Shown here in pieces: positions 43,568 to 53,243 of a stretch of 64,000 bases of DNA. The stretch is taken from NCBI RefSeq assembly GCF_000720475.1, contig NZ_JOAP01000001.1:310001-374000 (forward strand). Direction: 5' to 3'. The notes beneath the pieces are model-generated. The model was not told the origin of the DNA, searched no databases, and worked only from the letters and a program-made list of their open reading frames with translations. Made by a program: the position numbers and the translations under genes. The DNA comes from Streptomyces aureocirculatus. Lineage in GTDB: Bacteria; Actinomycetota; Actinomycetes; Streptomycetales; Streptomycetaceae. Each line of letters starts with the position of its first letter. Positions within the stretch are counted from its first letter, which is position 1.

Positions 43568-45160
43568 CTAACCGGCGGTCCCCGCGCGGCGGCGGGCGAT
43601 CACCCAGCCGACACCCGCCGCGCCCACCAGTGCGAGGACCAGTTCGGGCCAGGCGCCGACGCGGGTGGCGGGCGTCAGGGAGCTGCGCCTCGGCACCTCC
43701 GCGACCAGGGACTCGGCCGTGAACATCCCGGTGCGCTGCGCGATCGTCCCGTCCGGGCGGATCACCGCGCTCACACCGCTGGTCACAGGGACCATGACGG
43801 CACGGCCGTGCTCGACGGCCCGCACCCGGTCCATGGCCAGTTGCTGGTACGTCATCTGACTGCGCTCGAACGTGGCGTTGTTGCTGGGTACGGAGAGGAT
43901 CTCGGCGCCCTCGCGCACCTGGTCCCTGACCACGTCGTCGAAGGCGGCCTCGTAGCAGGTGACCGGGCCGACCCCGGTGCCCGCCATGTCGAACACGGCC
44001 GGGTCCGCACCGGGCTCGAAGACACCGGCGCGGTCGACGTCGGAGCTGAAGAGGCGGAAGAAGCCGCGGTAGGGCATGTACTCGCCGAAGGGCTGGAGGT
44101 GCCGCTTGTCGTAGACGGCGCCGGGGCCGGTCTTCGGGTCCCACAGGATCTGCCGGTTGCGCGGCTTGCCGTCCTCCCCGGTGACGACGGCGCCCACCGA
44201 GACGGGGGCGCCGATGGCCTTGACGGCCTTGTCGATCACGGCGTGGGCGTCGTCGTTCGTGTACGGGTCGATGTCCGAGGAGTTCTCCGGCCACAGGACC
44301 AGATCGGGCTGCTTCGCCTTGCCCGCCTTGACCTCGGCGGCGAGGCGCAGGGTCTCCCGCACGTGGTGGTCGAGGACCGCGCGGCGCTGGGCGTTGAAGT
44401 CCAGGCCCATGCGCGGCACATTGCCCTGGATCACCGCGACGGTGGCGGTGCCGTGCTCGGCGCCCGTGGACACCAGCGGGGTGGCGGCGGCTCCTGCCAG
44501 CACGGGGCCGAGGGCGAGCGCCGCGGACGTCACCAGGGCCCGGTCGCGCGTGCGGCGGTCGGCCACGAGACGGCGTACGACATCGCCGATGCCGAAGCCG
44601 CAGAGGACCACCGCGAAGCCGAGCAGCGGGGTGCCGCCGAGCGCGGCGAGGGGCAGGAACAGGCCGTCGGGCTGGCTGTAGGCGACCTTGCCCCAGGGGA
44701 AGCCCTCGAACGGGAAGCGCGCCCGCGCCGCCTCCCCCACGATCCACACACCACCGGCCCACACCGGCCACACCGGCAGTTGGGACACGAAGGCGATGCC
44801 CAGGCCGGTCAGACCGAGGAACACCGCTTCGGCCACGGCGAGCGCGATCCACGGCACGGGACCCACGTCGACGCCCGTGAAGGACAGCAGGGGCAGGAAG
44901 TAGCCGAGCCCCATGAGCATGCCGAGGCCGAAGCCCGCCTTGGGCCGCCGGCCGTGCAGCACGAAGGCGAGCAGCGCGAACGCGAAGGGCGCGAGCCACC
45001 ACAGCTCACGCGGGGCGAAGCTCAGATAGAGGAGCACTCCGGAGAGCACGGCCGCCCCGGCCGGAATCAGCCGTCGTCTGAGCCGCTCGGCACGCGTTTC
45101 CGGTCCGGGCTGCGGTGCGGTCTGCTCGGACGCGTCGGCGGGAACGGTGGTGGCGGTCAC
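43568..45160 (-). CDS. lnt: Apolipoprotein N-acyltransferase
   Basis: 530-aa membrane enzyme that N-acylates the lipoprotein Cys. N-terminal hydrophobic helices (GLGMLMGLGYFLPLLSFTGV, IALAVAEAVFLGLTGLGIAF) precede a nitrilase-like extracytoplasmic domain with the triad Glu in LVLWPENSSD, Lys in VYDKRHLQPFGEYMPYRGF and Cys in GPVTCYEAAFDDVVRDQ. The terminal ELVLALVGAAGVGWVIA helix closes it. GTG 45160 starts it. Streptomyces often carry two lnt copies. Confidence 0.94.
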   Translation of the reverse strand: MTATTVPADASEQTAPQPGPETRAERLRRRLIPAGAAVLSGVLLYLSFAPRELWWLAPFAFALLAFVLHGRRPKAGFGLGMLMGLGYFLPLLSFTGVDVGPVPWIALAVAEAVFLGLTGLGIAFVSQLPVWPVWAGGVWIVGEAARARFPFEGFPWGKVAYSQPDGLFLPLAALGGTPLLGFAVVLCGFGIGDVVRRLVADRRTRDRALVTSAALALGPVLAGAAATPLVSTGAEHGTATVAVIQGNVPRMGLDFNAQRRAVLDHHVRETLRLAAEVKAGKAKQPDLVLWPENSSDIDPYTNDDAHAVIDKAVKAIGAPVSVGAVVTGEDGKPRNRQILWDPKTGPGAVYDKRHLQPFGEYMPYRGFFRLFSSDVDRAGVFEPGADPAVFDMAGTGVGPVTCYEAAFDDVVRDQVREGAEILSVPSNNATFERSQMTYQQLAMDRVRAVEHGRAVMVPVTSGVSAVIRPDGTIAQRTGMFTAESLVAEVPRRSSLTPATRVGAWPELVLALVGAAGVGWVIARRRAGTAG

Positions 45161-45374
45161 CCGGGGAGTGTACGGCGCGTCACCTGGGCACCGACAGCGC
45201 GGCCTGCGGGCCCCGCACACCTGCCCCGAAGGACCGTTCCCTGCCCCGGACGGATCGTTCCTGCGCAAGTTGTCCCCATCTGGTGTCCGCAGCCGCTAGC
45301 GTGGGCCCACGTCCCTGACGTGCGTCGACAACAAGCCATGCACTCGGGGGCCGTCACACATCGGGGGGCGACGG

Positions 45375-46484
45375 GTGACGTCGAGGAAGACGACTGCGGC
45401 GACCGCGACCGCCGCCGGGGCCCACGAGCGGCGGGGGGCCGCGGGCTCCGCGACGGCCGCGGCCACCGCCGACACCGTGGGCATGGCGATCCTCGCGGCC
45501 TGTGCCGCCTGGGTCCTGATCACGACCGGTGTGCGCGGCGGCAGGCCCGACGGGATACTGCTCGCGGTCCTCGCGGTGGCCGCCGGGTACGCGGGCGGGC
45601 GCATCACGGGCGCGCTGCTGCCGGTCGCCGCGCCGTGTGCCGGTGCGCTCGGCGGGGTCGCGCTCGCGGCGGCCGCCCCGCACGTCACCCCGGGGCCCGT
45701 CAGCTCCTCGCCGCTCGGCCCTGTCGGCGCCACGGCGGCGCTGCTCGCCCTCGCCGCGGGTGCGGCCTGCTGCGCGGCGTGGGCGGCGCACGGGGTGCTG
45801 CGGACCTGGCTGCGGCTGCTCGCGGCGGGGGTCGTGGTGGCGGCGGCACTGCTCGGTTCGACGGCCGGGGTGATCGCGTCCGCGGGGATCGTGCTCTGTT
45901 CGCTCGCGACGGCGCTGATGCGGCGCAGGGGGCTCGTCCTCACGGGGTTCGCGCTGACCACGGCCGTGGTGGCGGGCCTGGCCTGGACCGTGGCGGGCGG
46001 GGCGCTGCCCGAGGGGCTCGCCACGTCCCTGGAGGGGCAGCTCGGCCCTTTCCGGGTGCGGATGTGGCAGGACGCCGAGGGGCTCGCGGCGGCGCATCCG
46101 GCCCTCGGTGTGGGCCCGGGGCGGTTCGGCGAGACGTCGCCCGCGGTCACCGAGGGCCTCCTGGCGGACGCCAAGCCGCATTCGGCGCTGTTGCAGCAGG
46201 CGGCCGAGCAGGGGTTGGTGGGCGTCGCGCTGCTCGCGGCGGCCTTCTGCTGGATGCTCTTCGCCCTGTGGCGCTCGCCGCGGTCCACCCAGGTCGTCCT
46301 GACGGCGGGCGCGGCCCTCACGGCACTCGCGGTGGTGGCGACGGTCGGCAACGCGCTGAGCGTGACGTCCGTGTCGGTGGGCGCGGGACTGCTCGCGGGC
46401 ATCGCCACGGCACGGCCCCTGGAGGACGGGCGGGACCAGGTCAGGCCGGGGCGCTCCCGGCCGCCCGCAGCCGGTCGCGGATGA
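45375..46484 (+). CDS. O-antigen ligase/polymerase-like membrane protein
   Basis: 369-aa polytopic protein with about ten helices and the Wzy_C-type extracellular loop (FRVRMWQDAEGLAAAHPALG, VGPGRFGETSPAV, LADAKPHSALLQQAAEQGLV), the conserved H-(S/N) segment typical of O-antigen ligases. Role probably in joining glycan repeat units or linking glycans to a carrier. Starts at GTG 45375; the 3' end overlaps the convergent PH-domain gene by 44 nt. Confidence 0.85.
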   Translation: MTSRKTTAATATAAGAHERRGAAGSATAAATADTVGMAILAACAAWVLITTGVRGGRPDGILLAVLAVAAGYAGGRITGALLPVAAPCAGALGGVALAAAAPHVTPGPVSSSPLGPVGATAALLALAAGAACCAAWAAHGVLRTWLRLLAAGVVVAAALLGSTAGVIASAGIVLCSLATALMRRRGLVLTGFALTTAVVAGLAWTVAGGALPEGLATSLEGQLGPFRVRMWQDAEGLAAAHPALGVGPGRFGETSPAVTEGLLADAKPHSALLQQAAEQGLVGVALLAAAFCWMLFALWRSPRSTQVVLTAGAALTALAVVATVGNALSVTSVSVGAGLLAGIATARPLEDGRDQVRPGRSRPPAAGRG

Positions 46485-46989
46485 TGCGGACGGCGGCCTC
46501 GGCGTTGTCGACGGTGACGGTGAACTTGCGGCCGTCACCGAGCATCAGGACGACGCCCTCACCGCGCCGGACGACGACGGCGGTGCCCTGCTCGGGCCGC
46601 CAGCGGTAGCCCCAGCCGCCCCACTGCCGGGGCGTGACGGCCGGTGCGAACTCCGCGCCGACGATGTGCGAGAGCAGGATGCGGCGACGCGGCACCCCGA
46701 TGTGGCCGCAGCGCACCTCCAGGGAGTCCTCGTCGACCTTCACGGCGACGTGCACGAAGGCGAGCGTGCCGAACAGGATGAGCAGGCCGACCGCGATGCA
46801 GCCGACGATCGACATGATCAGCGGCAGGATGCCCGAGGGCCACAGGGCCTCGACGGCCAGGTCGATGCCCAGGGCCAGACAGGCGGCACCGGCACAGGCC
46901 AGCAACCACTGACCTCGGTTCCGCGCGCGTCCGGTCCAGATCTCGGTCTGCTCCGAGCTGACCCGCTCGCTGGGGGCGTGGTCCGTCAT
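46441..46989 (-). CDS. Membrane protein with bacterial PH-like domain
   Basis: 182 aa: two helices (WLLACAGAACLALGIDLAV, GILPLIMSIVGCIAVGLLIL) followed by a PH-like beta barrel (VHVAVKVDEDSLEVRCGHIG, VPRRRILLSHIVGAEFAPAV, GYRWRPEQGTAVVVRRGEGV, DGRKFTVTVDNAEAAVRII). Widespread actinobacterial family of unknown role. Confidence 0.87.
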   Translation of the reverse strand: MTDHAPSERVSSEQTEIWTGRARNRGQWLLACAGAACLALGIDLAVEALWPSGILPLIMSIVGCIAVGLLILFGTLAFVHVAVKVDEDSLEVRCGHIGVPRRRILLSHIVGAEFAPAVTPRQWGGWGYRWRPEQGTAVVVRRGEGVVLMLGDGRKFTVTVDNAEAAVRIIRDRLRAAGSAPA

Positions 46990-47181
46990 GAAGTCGAGAG
47001 TACGCACGTTCCGCCCCGAAGGCACGACGTCGCGTAACCACATCCGTGGGCGACGGGGTACGAGGGGTCCGTGACCCGGCGTCGTGGGTGCTGGGGCGGG
47101 GTGCTGTGCGTTGCGCCACACGCGTGGGGCGGGGCTGGGGGCGCGGGGGAACGTTCGCCCTCGCGGTACAGGACTTCGCGG

Positions 47182-48054
47182 TCAGGACTTCAGGGCCGGG
47201 TCGGTGGCGGCGAGGAGGCGTCCCTCCGCGTAGATGTGGGCCGCGCGCGGGAGGGGCGCCTCGTGGCCGCCGAGGAGGACCGTGAGGGTCCCTTCGGTGC
47301 CTTCGGTGCCTTCGGTGCCTTCGGTGCCTTCGGTGCCTTCGGTGCCTCCGGTGCGCTCGGGGGCGTCCTGGGCGGAGTCCCCGTGCGGGGCGGCGGCGCG
47401 TTCGCGGGCCCTGCGCAGGGCCTGCGCGGCGACGGCTCCGGCGGAGCCGTACAGGACGAGCGGCGGCCGGTCCGGCTGCTGCACGGCGGCCCGGATGCGC
47501 TCCCCCACCAGCTCGTAATGGGTGCAGCCCAGGACGACGGCCCTTACATCGGGCGGGGTGAGGGCCGCGGCGGCCTCGATGGCCCGCGTGATGGCGTCCT
47601 CGTCGGCCTCCTGCACGGCGTCGGCGAGGCCGGGGCAGGGCACCTCGGTCACGGACACACCGCTGGCGAAGTCCTCGATGAGACCCCGCTGATAGGGACT
47701 GCCGGTGGTGGCGGGCGTGGCCCAGATGGCGACGGGCCCCCCGCCGGCCGCCGCGGGCTTGATCGCCGGGACCGTGCCGATGACGGGCAGCTCCGGCTCC
47801 AGGCGGGCGCGCAGGGCGGGCAGGGCGTGCACGGACGCGGTGTTACAGGCGACGATCAGCGCGTCGGGGCGGTGCGCGGCGGCGGCCTCGGCGACGGCGA
47901 GGGCCAGCTCGGTGATTTCCGCCGGGGACTGCGGGCCCCAGGGCATCGAGTCCGGGTCGGACGACAGGACGAGGTCCGCTTCCGGGTGCAGTCTGCGCAC
48001 CGTAGCGGCCGCGGCGAGCAGTCCGATGCCGGAGTCCATCAGCGCGATCTTCAC
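47182..48054 (-). CDS. Aspartate/glutamate racemase family protein
   Basis: 290-aa PLP-independent racemase fold: N-terminal MKIALMDSGIGLLAAAATVR, first catalytic Cys in ALIVACNTASVHALPALRAR, second in AVVLGCTHYELVGERI. The glycine-rich DSGxGG of MurI is altered to DSGIGLL, so it may not be the wall-biosynthetic glutamate racemase. Near the C-terminus a GTE tripeptide is repeated six times (microsatellite). Starts at GTG 48054. Divergent from a glycosyltransferase. Confidence 0.85.
   Translation of the reverse strand: MKIALMDSGIGLLAAAATVRRLHPEADLVLSSDPDSMPWGPQSPAEITELALAVAEAAAAHRPDALIVACNTASVHALPALRARLEPELPVIGTVPAIKPAAAGGGPVAIWATPATTGSPYQRGLIEDFASGVSVTEVPCPGLADAVQEADEDAITRAIEAAAALTPPDVRAVVLGCTHYELVGERIRAAVQQPDRPPLVLYGSAGAVAAQALRRARERAAAPHGDSAQDAPERTGGTEGTEGTEGTEGTEGTEGTLTVLLGGHEAPLPRAAHIYAEGRLLAATDPALKS
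47291..47353. repeat. 9-bp microsatellite in racemase gene
   Basis: Six exact tandem copies of CCTTCGGTG plus one imperfect copy. On the coding strand they read GTEGTEGTE. Each unit is three codons, so copy-number change keeps the frame. Confidence 0.95.
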
Positions 48055-48112
48055 CCGGTCACCTTAGACGATCGGTCGGACAAGCCCGGCGGGGTGGGGC
48101 AGACTGCGGCGG

Positions 48113-49297
48113 ATGAGCGTCGTTGTGTGGATCGCCGCCGCCTCGTTCGCCGGTTGGCTGTGGCTGCTGGTGGGGCAGGGCTTCTTCTGGCGTACGGATC
48201 TTCGCCTGCCGCCGCGCGAGGAGCCGGAGCAGTGGCCGTCGGTCGCCGTCGTCGTCCCCGCGCGGGACGAGGCCGAGGTGCTGCCGACGAGCCTGCCTTC
48301 GCTGCTCGCGCAGGACTATCCGGGCCACGCCGAGGTGTATCTCGTCGACGACGGCAGCACCGACGGCACCGGCGAGCTGGCCCGGGCCCTCGCGGAGCGG
48401 ACCGGCGGGCTCGCGCTGACGGTGACGTCGCCGGGTGAGCCGCCCGCCGGGTGGACCGGCAAGCTGTGGGCGGTGCGGCACGGCATGGACCGGGCACGCG
48501 CGCGTGACCCGGAGTATCTGCTGCTCACCGACGCGGACATCGCCCATGAACCGGACAGCCTGCGGACGTTGGTGGCCGCGGCGGGGACCGGCGGCTACGA
48601 CCTCGTCTCGCAGATGGCGCGGCTGCGGGTCGTGAGCGGGTGGGAGCGCCTGGTCGTCCCGGCGTTCGTGTACTTCTTCGCGCAGCTCTATCCGTTCCGC
48701 TGGATCGGCCGGAAGGGCGGGCGGACCGCGGCGGCGGCGGGCGGGTGCGTGCTGCTGCGCGCGGACGCCGCCGAGCGGGCCCGGGTCCCCGACGCCATCC
48801 GGCACGCGGTCATCGACGACGTGGCGCTCGCCCGGGCGGTCAAGCGCGCGGGCGGCCACATCTGGCTGGGCCTCGCCGACCGGGTCGACAGTGTGCGCCC
48901 CTATCCGCGTCTCGTCCATCTGTGGCGGATGGTGGCGCGCAGCGCGTACGCCCAGCTTCGGCACAACCCCGCGGTGCTCGTGGGGACGGTGGCGGGGCTC
49001 GCGGTGGTGTATCTGGCGCCGCCGCTCGCCCTGTTCGCGGGCCTGGCCGCGGGCAGGGCGGGCGCCGCGGTGCTCGGCGGGCTCGCGTGGTTGGTGATGA
49101 CCGCGACGTATCTGCCGATGCTCCGCTACTACCGCCAGCCCCTGTGGCTCGCCCTCACGCTGCCCGCCACCGCGTTCCTCTATCTCCTGATGACGGTGGA
49201 CTCCGCCGTGCAGCACTACCGGGGGCGGGGCGCGGCCTGGAAGGGCCGCACCTACGCCCGCCCCGACACGATGGCGCCGGAGGAGTCCCGCCCCTAG
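48113..49297 (+). CDS. Family 2 glycosyltransferase, HpnB-like
   Basis: 394-aa membrane-linked glycosyltransferase: an N-terminal helix, GT2 motifs VAVVVPARDEAEVLPTSLPS, VYLVDDGSTDGTGELA, LLLTDADIAHEP and the acceptor part KLWAVRHGMDRARARDPE, with three C-terminal helices (LVGTVAGLAVVYLAPPLALF, WLALTLPATAFLYLLMTVDS). Order and motifs fit hopene-associated HpnB, which suggests hopanoid or carotenoid glycosylation. No hpn cluster is adjacent. Confidence 0.87.
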   Translation: MSVVVWIAAASFAGWLWLLVGQGFFWRTDLRLPPREEPEQWPSVAVVVPARDEAEVLPTSLPSLLAQDYPGHAEVYLVDDGSTDGTGELARALAERTGGLALTVTSPGEPPAGWTGKLWAVRHGMDRARARDPEYLLLTDADIAHEPDSLRTLVAAAGTGGYDLVSQMARLRVVSGWERLVVPAFVYFFAQLYPFRWIGRKGGRTAAAAGGCVLLRADAAERARVPDAIRHAVIDDVALARAVKRAGGHIWLGLADRVDSVRPYPRLVHLWRMVARSAYAQLRHNPAVLVGTVAGLAVVYLAPPLALFAGLAAGRAGAAVLGGLAWLVMTATYLPMLRYYRQPLWLALTLPATAFLYLLMTVDSAVQHYRGRGAAWKGRTYARPDTMAPEESRP

Positions 49298-49339
49298 TTC
49301 CCCTCAGTCCTTTGCTGGACCCCCGCCCGCGGGGCGCGG

Positions 49340-50665
49340 TCACTTGCGGCCCGGCGTCCAGTTCATGCCCCAGCCGTAGGCGTAGTCGATGGTCCGCTGC
49401 GGGCTCACGCCGCGCTCGGGCACGAGGTAGCGGGCCTCGCGCTTGACGGTGAGTTCGCCGCCGTTGTTGGTGATCAGGGCGAGGGCGCAGACCGTGGACG
49501 GCACCGTGCACTCGTCGAGGGAGAAGTCGATCGGCGCGCCGTGCTGCGGGGTCAGCGTGACCGTGGCGTTCAGGTCGGCGAAGCTGCGCGCGCCCTCGTA
49601 GATGGTCACGAAGATGACCAGGCGCTTCAGCTCCTGGGAGTGGTCGAGGTTGACCGTCAGGTTCTCGCCGGTGGAGACGGCGCCGGTGCGGTCGTCGCCG
49701 TCGAGGAGGATGTACGGCGGCTGGTGCAGGGCGCCGAAGGCGTTGCCGAGTGCCTGGACGACGCCCTTGCGGCCGTCGGCGAGTTCGAACAGGGCGCACA
49801 GGTCGAGGTCGAGGTCGGCGTGCATGGCGACGGCGCGCCCGAGCTTGCTGGCCCAGCCCTTGAACTGCTTGCGCACCTCCCAGTTGAGGTTCACGCGCAG
49901 CGCGCCGGAGGTGCCGCCCTGCTTGGTCAGCGAGACCGAGGGCGCTTCCTTGGTCAGCGTGACCTTGGTGAGGCGCACCGGCTGCGCGGGCGCCGCGGCG
50001 GGCGGCGGCGGGGACACGGGGGCGGGCGCCGCCACCGGAGGCGCGGCGGGGGGTGCGACGGGCGGCGCGGGAGCAGGGCTGGGCGCGGGGGCCTGCACGG
50101 ACGGCTGGGCGGACGCCGGGGCGGGCGGCGCCTGCTGGGGCTCGTCGACCGAGATGCCGTAGTCGGTGGCCAGGCCTTCGAGTCCGCTGCTGTAGCCCTG
50201 CCCGACGGCACGGAACTTCCAGGCGCCCTGGCGGCGGTAGAGCTCGCCGAGGACGAAGGCCGTCTCCACGGTGGCGTCCGCGCTGTCGTACCGGGCGATC
50301 TCCGCGCCGCCGGCCGCGTCGACGACCCGGATGTGCAGACCGGGGACCTTGCCGAACGAACCGCCGTCCGACGAGGCGGCGAGGACCACCGTCTCGATCG
50401 CGGGCTCCACGCGCGCGAGGTCGATGACGAGCGAGTCGGTCACGCCGCCGCCCGCGGACCGCTTGCCCTCGTGACGCACCGCGCCGGAGGCGTGCGTCGC
50501 CTGGTTGTAGAACACGAAGTCGGCGTCCGAGCGCACCTTCCCCGTGGCGCCGAGCAACAGCGCGGAGGCGTCCGCGTCCGGCACCCCGGGACCCGAGCCC
50601 CACCCCAATTCGACCCGCACCGAGGGTGCCTGCACGGGAACATTCGAACCTTTGGCCATTGACAT
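49340..50665 (-). CDS. TerD-family stress protein with two TerD-like domains
   Basis: 441 aa. First TerD domain at residues about 10-185 ([72 protein letters not shown]). Then a Pro/Ala-rich linker (about 190-250), and a second domain ([80 protein letters not shown]). Asp-rich segments suggest calcium binding as in TerD. ATG 50665 with GGGGG 6 nt upstream was chosen. Role in tellurite/stress responses is inferred from family. Confidence 0.93.
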   Translation of the reverse strand: MSMAKGSNVPVQAPSVRVELGWGSGPGVPDADASALLLGATGKVRSDADFVFYNQATHASGAVRHEGKRSAGGGVTDSLVIDLARVEPAIETVVLAASSDGGSFGKVPGLHIRVVDAAGGAEIARYDSADATVETAFVLGELYRRQGAWKFRAVGQGYSSGLEGLATDYGISVDEPQQAPPAPASAQPSVQAPAPSPAPAPPVAPPAAPPVAAPAPVSPPPPAAAPAQPVRLTKVTLTKEAPSVSLTKQGGTSGALRVNLNWEVRKQFKGWASKLGRAVAMHADLDLDLCALFELADGRKGVVQALGNAFGALHQPPYILLDGDDRTGAVSTGENLTVNLDHSQELKRLVIFVTIYEGARSFADLNATVTLTPQHGAPIDFSLDECTVPSTVCALALITNNGGELTVKREARYLVPERGVSPQRTIDYAYGWGMNWTPGRK

Positions 50666-51038
50666 GTTTGCCCCCATCACAAGTTGCCGGGTCGGCCGGG
50701 CCGCCGTTGCGTTCCGACCCAACCTATTACCTGGCATTCGAAGCGGTGCACGGGCGGTCCCCGCGGCGCCCTCCGGACGGGCGAAGGAAGCCGGAGGAAC
50801 ACCGGAAGGTCAGATGCGGGACAGCCGCGGGACCCGCGCCGGTCGACCGCGGGTAACCCCGGTGGACGCCACCGTGAGCAACCCGCGTAGACCGCCGCAT
50901 TTACACGATCCCTACGTCTCCGCACGACCGATTTTCCCAAGTTCGCTCGCATTGGGGAACGGCGGCCCCTGGCGACACGCAAAACAACCCTCTTATCGGT
51001 CTCCCCAACCAGCACATCAAGGGCTTAACTTATGGAGC
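50666..51038. other. Divergent intergenic region
   Basis: 373 bp between the TerD gene (minus) and the DUF6643 gene (plus); it must hold both promoters. Part (50880-51010) is less GC-rich, with AAAACAACCCTCTTATCGGTC before the DUF6643 start. No hairpin or gene was recognised. Confidence 0.5.
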
Positions 51039-51536
51039 ATGACCTCCCCCCGCTCCACCTATGGCGGCGGCTACTACTCCGCGCCGTCCTTCCCGGACAC
51101 CCCGATCTACGACTCCCTGGTCGCCGAGCGGGGCACCCCGCAGATCGCCCCGATCCGGGTCCCTTCCGCGTACGACACGGGCAGTCACCTCCCCGCTCTC
51201 CCTGCCCTGCCCGCCCTGCCCTCGGGCCCCTCGATGCACCCGGCGGCCGCCATGGCCCCGGCGCCGATGCCCGCGGCGGCCCACCCCAACCCGGCGTACG
51301 GCTACGCCCACGCCCCGCAGCCCGCTCCGCTGCAACAGGCCCCGGCGCCGTACATCCCGCAGCAGGCCGCGGGCCCGCGCGGTTATCCGGGACCGCAGCC
51401 GCAACGCCCCATGGGCAACGCGCAGCCCCAACGCCCAGTGGGCAACACTGGGTACGAGGCGATGCGCCCGGCGGCGCCCCGCCCGGCACCGGCCCCGCAC
51501 GAGGACCCGTACAACCGGCAGTACCGCGGCTACTGA
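51039..51536 (+). CDS. DUF6643 family protein
   Basis: 165-aa Streptomyces-type protein, largely disordered: YGGGYYSAPSFPDTPIYDSL, VAERGTPQIAPIRVPSAYD, then a Pro/Ala-rich middle with PALPALPALP and AHPNPAYGYAHAPQP, and a basic tail NRQYRGY. ATG 51039 has GGAG 4 nt upstream. I recognise it as DUF6643 from its start; its function is unknown. No Cys and no signal peptide. Confidence 0.8.
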   Translation: MTSPRSTYGGGYYSAPSFPDTPIYDSLVAERGTPQIAPIRVPSAYDTGSHLPALPALPALPSGPSMHPAAAMAPAPMPAAAHPNPAYGYAHAPQPAPLQQAPAPYIPQQAAGPRGYPGPQPQRPMGNAQPQRPVGNTGYEAMRPAAPRPAPAPHEDPYNRQYRGY

Positions 51537-51581
51537 TCGGCTGCGGCCGTCGCTGTCAGTGCCTGCTGGCAGGATGGCCGC

Positions 51582-52406
51582 ATGCCGATTCCCGCGCTCC
51601 ACTCGCTGCACATCCACCCGCTGAAGGCGGCCGGGGGGCACGCTCCGCGTGAGGCCGTCGTCGAGCCCTGGGGTCTTGCGGGTGACCGGAGATGGGTGTT
51701 GGTCGACAGTGCGGGCAAGGTCGTGACGCAGCGGCCCCATCCGCGTCTCGCGACAGTCGCCGTCGAGCTCCTGCCCGACGGCGGTATACGCATGTCCGCG
51801 CCCGGCGCCCGGCCGCTCGCCGTCGCCGTGCCGGAGCCCGGGGCGACGGTGCCCGTGCAGTTCCCGCGGGACAAGGCCGAGGGCGTTCCCGCGGGGCCCG
51901 CGGCGCACGCGTGGTTCAGCGCGCTCCTCGGCCTGGACGTCCGCCTGTGCCACCTCGACGACCCGGCGACGCGCCGCCCCATCGCCGCGGAGTACGGCAG
52001 GCCCGGCGAGACCCTCTCCTTCGCCGACGCTCTGCCGCTCCTGCTCACCACACTCTCCTCCCTCGACGCCCTGAACTCGCTCATCGCGCAGGGCGACCAC
52101 GCGGACGAGGGCCCGCTGCCCATGGACCGCTTCCGGCCGAACGCGGTGGTGGCGGGCACCCCGCCGTGGTCGGAGGACGACTGGTCGCGCCTCGCCATCG
52201 GTGACGTGGTGTTCCGGGTGGCCAGGAAGTGCGCGCGGTGCGTGGTGACCACCACCGACCAGCGCACCGCCGAGCGCGGCAAGGAGCCGCTGCGCACCCT
52301 CGCCCGCCACCGCCGCGTCGGTGACCAGTTGCTCTTCGGGCTGCAGCTCGTGCCCGAATCGACGGGAACCATTCGTATCGGTGACCCGGTGGAGATCCTC
52401 GAATGA
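51582..52406 (+). CDS. MOSC domain protein
   Basis: 274-aa molybdenum-cofactor-sulfurase C-terminal-type protein: an N-terminal beta-barrel (LHSLHIHPLKAAGGHAPREA, WGLAGDRRWVLVD, VTQRPHPRLATVAVELLPDG), then MOSC core RFRPNAVVAGTPPWSEDDW, and the conserved Cys in FRVARKCARCVVTTTDQRT. Resembles mARC/YiiM-type proteins handling Mo cofactor-bound sulfur or N-oxygenated compounds. Starts at ATG 51582. Confidence 0.92.
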   Translation: MPIPALHSLHIHPLKAAGGHAPREAVVEPWGLAGDRRWVLVDSAGKVVTQRPHPRLATVAVELLPDGGIRMSAPGARPLAVAVPEPGATVPVQFPRDKAEGVPAGPAAHAWFSALLGLDVRLCHLDDPATRRPIAAEYGRPGETLSFADALPLLLTTLSSLDALNSLIAQGDHADEGPLPMDRFRPNAVVAGTPPWSEDDWSRLAIGDVVFRVARKCARCVVTTTDQRTAERGKEPLRTLARHRRVGDQLLFGLQLVPESTGTIRIGDPVEILE

Positions 52407-52493
52407 ACGGGCGGGAACCGGGGAACTCGACGTCGGTGGGAGGACGTTGACGTACCTGGCGCGGTCGGGTCGACGCGGAAGGGGTTCAGGACT

Positions 52494-53099
52494 GTGCGAG
52501 CGATCACCGGACTCTGGCGCTGGCGCCACAACCCGCTGCGGCGTCCCACCGACATCGCCGAGGCCTGGACGGCGCTCGTCGCCCTCCTCCTGATCCTGAT
52601 CGCCGCCCCCGTCGCCGGAGCGGTCACGGGCCTGCTCACGCACGACGCGTTGCAGCGCGCGGTCACCGCCCAGCGCGAGGCCCGCCACAGCGTCACCGCC
52701 ACCGTCCTGGAGCGCTACGACCAGCCGCCCCTGGACCCCGACCCCGAGACCTCCTCCGCCCGCGACGCGCACCGCAGGGTCCTCGCGAGCTGGACCGCCC
52801 CCGACGGCTCCGGACACGCGGGCACGGTCGCCACGGGCCTCAAGTCCCCCCGCCCCGGCGACCGGTTCCGGGTCTGGACCGACGCCGCGGGCCATATCGT
52901 CGCCCGCCCCCTCGACACCGCCACGGCGTCGACGCACGCCGCCCTGGCCGGCTTCGGCGCGGCCCTGTTCTGCGGCGGGCTCGTCGAGGGCGGCAGGCGC
53001 GTGGTCGTCCGGCACCTGGTCCGCCGCCGTCACGCCCACTGGGACCAGGCCTGGAACAAGGCGGGCCCGGACTGGGGCAGGGCGGGCACGGGCGCCTGA
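52494..53099 (+). CDS. Rv1733c-like membrane protein
   Basis: 201 aa: N-terminal basic WRWRHNPLRRPTDIAEAW, helix LVALLLILIAAPVAGAVTGL, an extracytoplasmic domain (AQREARHSVTATVLERYDQP, SWTAPDGSGHAGTVATGLKS, GDRFRVWTDAAGHIVARPL), and a second helix AALAGFGAALFCGGLVEGG. This pattern defines the large actinobacterial Rv1733c-like family; function unknown. Starts at GTG 52494. Confidence 0.88.
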   Translation: MRAITGLWRWRHNPLRRPTDIAEAWTALVALLLILIAAPVAGAVTGLLTHDALQRAVTAQREARHSVTATVLERYDQPPLDPDPETSSARDAHRRVLASWTAPDGSGHAGTVATGLKSPRPGDRFRVWTDAAGHIVARPLDTATASTHAALAGFGAALFCGGLVEGGRRVVVRHLVRRRHAHWDQAWNKAGPDWGRAGTGA

Positions 53100-53243
53100 G
53101 CAGGCGGGATCCGTTGCCACCGGCCCGGCCATCGGGTCAACTCGCCCTCCTCGCGCGCGCTACGGTGGACCGGGCGAACTCTTCGGCCTCCTTGCGCGCG
53201 GGCGCGAGGCCCGCGTAATCCGAGGTGGGGGCAGAGCAACTCC

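Noticed and set aside
43154..46609. 1151-codon open frame on the plus strand
   Set aside because: Spans the NUDIX and lnt genes in antisense and the O-antigen-ligase-like gene in another frame; a GC-driven artefact.
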